A DNA stretch of 64,000 nucleotides from Marinobacter szutsaonensis (GTDB lineage Bacteria > Pseudomonadota > Gammaproteobacteria > Pseudomonadales > Oleiphilaceae), in assembly GCF_039523335.1 (NCBI RefSeq), contig NZ_BAAAFC010000001.1, positions 2,232,001 to 2,296,000 of the forward strand, given 5' to 3'. The position numbers and the translations under genes were made by a program. This document shows positions 63,192-64,000 of the stretch, piece after piece. The stretch's first letter is position 1; each line of letters starts with the position of its first letter. The notes below the pieces were generated by a model. The model was not told where the DNA came from. It searched no databases and was given only the letters and a program-made list of their open reading frames with translations.

Positions 63192-64000
63192 GTGCCGAAC
63201 CGGGTCATTTCCGCGCTGGGGCTGCTGGCCCTGGCGCTGCTCTGGCTTCTGGACCTTGGCACCATCCAGCCCAATCGTATCGTGCCCGGCACCGGCCATG
63301 GTCTGGTCTCTGCGGTGGGCTCGGGTAGCGCAGCCCTGGTCACGGCGATGTTGGCCGGTTCCATTCTGCTCGCCTTCCTGCAGGTACGTGGCCGCTACCT
63401 GATCCTTCTCGCCCTGGTTGGCCTCTCGCTGGCACTGTTGCCGTTGCTCTTGGAGGTCTTTGCGAGCCGGCACCTGCCGGAGGACTCCCCCTATGCCCGC
63501 TCGTCCATCGGTGCGGGTTTCTGGTGCCTGCTGTTCCTGCTGTCCCTGATGTTGATCGAGACTCTGGGGCGGCTCGGGAGCCGGCGGGGGCTGCAGCTCC
63601 TGCTGGTGGTCGTGATCGGCGGCAGCTGGCTGATGTTCTTGCAGAGCGACGGCCTCGAGAGCCTGTCGCTGGTGCGGGAATTCAACGCCCGGCCGGCCAA
63701 GTTCGAGCAGGCGTTCTGGACGCATCTGGCGTTGGCGTTCGGGGCGGTGGCCATCAGTGCCGTTCTGGCGTTTGGTCTGGCGCTGAAAATGATGCGCAGC
63801 CCCGGCTGGCAGCGGCCCATCCTCGGCTTCGTGAGTTTTCTCCAGACCATCCCCAGCCTGGCGGTGTTTGGTTTGCTGATCGCGCCGCTCAGCGCTCTGG
63901 TTGCGGCATTCCCGGCCCTGGAGGCGCTGGGCATCCGGGGGATCGGCTGGACGCCCGCGCTGCTGGCCCTGGTTGCCTACAGCTTGTTGCCCATGGTCCG
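63192..64000 (+). CDS. ABC transporter permease, YehY/OpuB-like, cut by window end
   Basis: The frame is open from the previous stop to the last base and gives at least 269 residues. The start may be GTG 63192 or TTG 63159; neither has a strong ribosome site. It has five or more helices in the N-terminal part, then FWTHLALAFGAVAISAVLAFGLALKMMRSPGW and VSFLQTIPSLAVFGLLIAPLSAL, the start of the OpuBB/YehY transport domain. The long N-terminal membrane region is typical of YehY-type permeases. It pairs with the binding protein 36 bp upstream. Confidence 0.82.
   Translation, partial: MPNRVISALGLLALALLWLLDLGTIQPNRIVPGTGHGLVSAVGSGSAALVTAMLAGSILLAFLQVRGRYLILLALVGLSLALLPLLLEVFASRHLPEDSPYARSSIGAGFWCLLFLLSLMLIETLGRLGSRRGLQLLLVVVIGGSWLMFLQSDGLESLSLVREFNARPAKFEQAFWTHLALAFGAVAISAVLAFGLALKMMRSPGWQRPILGFVSFLQTIPSLAVFGLLIAPLSALVAAFPALEALGIRGIGWTPALLALVAYSLLPMV

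Overview
The window is a stretch of chromosome from a marine gammaproteobacterium. The order rsmG-parA-parB-atpIBEFHAGDC-glmU-glmS, the high-GC coding style and the many catabolic and transport genes point to Marinobacter or a close relative; this is inferred from gene order and protein resemblance, not from a database search. Core chromosome runs from 1 to about 51360 and resumes near 59700-60200. Between them lies a visibly AT-richer block of small unrelated genes.

Layout. 1-2129: end of rsmG, then parA and parB. 2294-9644: promoter, complete F-type ATP synthase operon and terminator. 9681-12908: glmU and glmS. 12919-14467: a tandem glycine riboswitch in front of a DadA-like FAD oxidoreductase, followed by a polar amino acid ABC importer (14691-17699). 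17779-27914: a LysR regulator and a tightly packed operon with a YcsI-like hydro-lyase/D-glutamate cyclase, a TRAP transporter, a DUF2848 protein, an amidase, a membrane protein and PxpABC 5-oxoprolinase. I read this as uptake and breakdown of a cyclised glutamate or lactam-type compound. 28151-32188: a four-gene set joining a molybdopterin-fold periplasmic protein, a membrane EAL phosphodiesterase, a PhnD-like binding protein and a HAMP protein with no output domain; it may be a c-di-GMP sensory system. 32271-41932: divergent operons for cyclohexanecarboxylate degradation (aliA, badH, badI, aliB, marR on minus; badK, pimC, pimD, gcdH on plus). Together they cover activation, ring oxidation, ring opening to pimeloyl-CoA, the pimeloyl-CoA dehydrogenase step and the final glutaryl-CoA step; the beta-oxidation enzymes in between are not in the window. 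42195-45357: NhaB, an orphan solute-binding protein and a DUF3047 protein. 45414-49677: a cobalamin riboswitch ahead of class Ia ribonucleotide reductase nrdA-nrdB. 49729-51359: a crotonase and a CLCA_X protein.

51638-59242 is an integron gene-cassette array without an integrase gene in the window (a CALIN). Ten attC sites can be placed, and for most cassettes the left boundary (GTTRRRY) is the exact reverse complement of the R'' box at the cassette's own right end. Cargo includes a SIR2-like/DUF4917 protein, a two-gene cassette whose proteins share a module, a PD-(D/E)XK-like protein, a class III nucleotidyl-cyclase-like protein, a GIY-YIG-like protein, a ClpS-like adaptor, a SUKH lipoprotein, and a lipoprotein cassette that appears to have landed inside a trypsin-like protease gene. 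After the array come a GFA-family protein, an RlpA-like lipoprotein, a membrane protein, a TauD-family dioxygenase and the start of a glycine betaine/choline-type ABC importer that runs off the window end.
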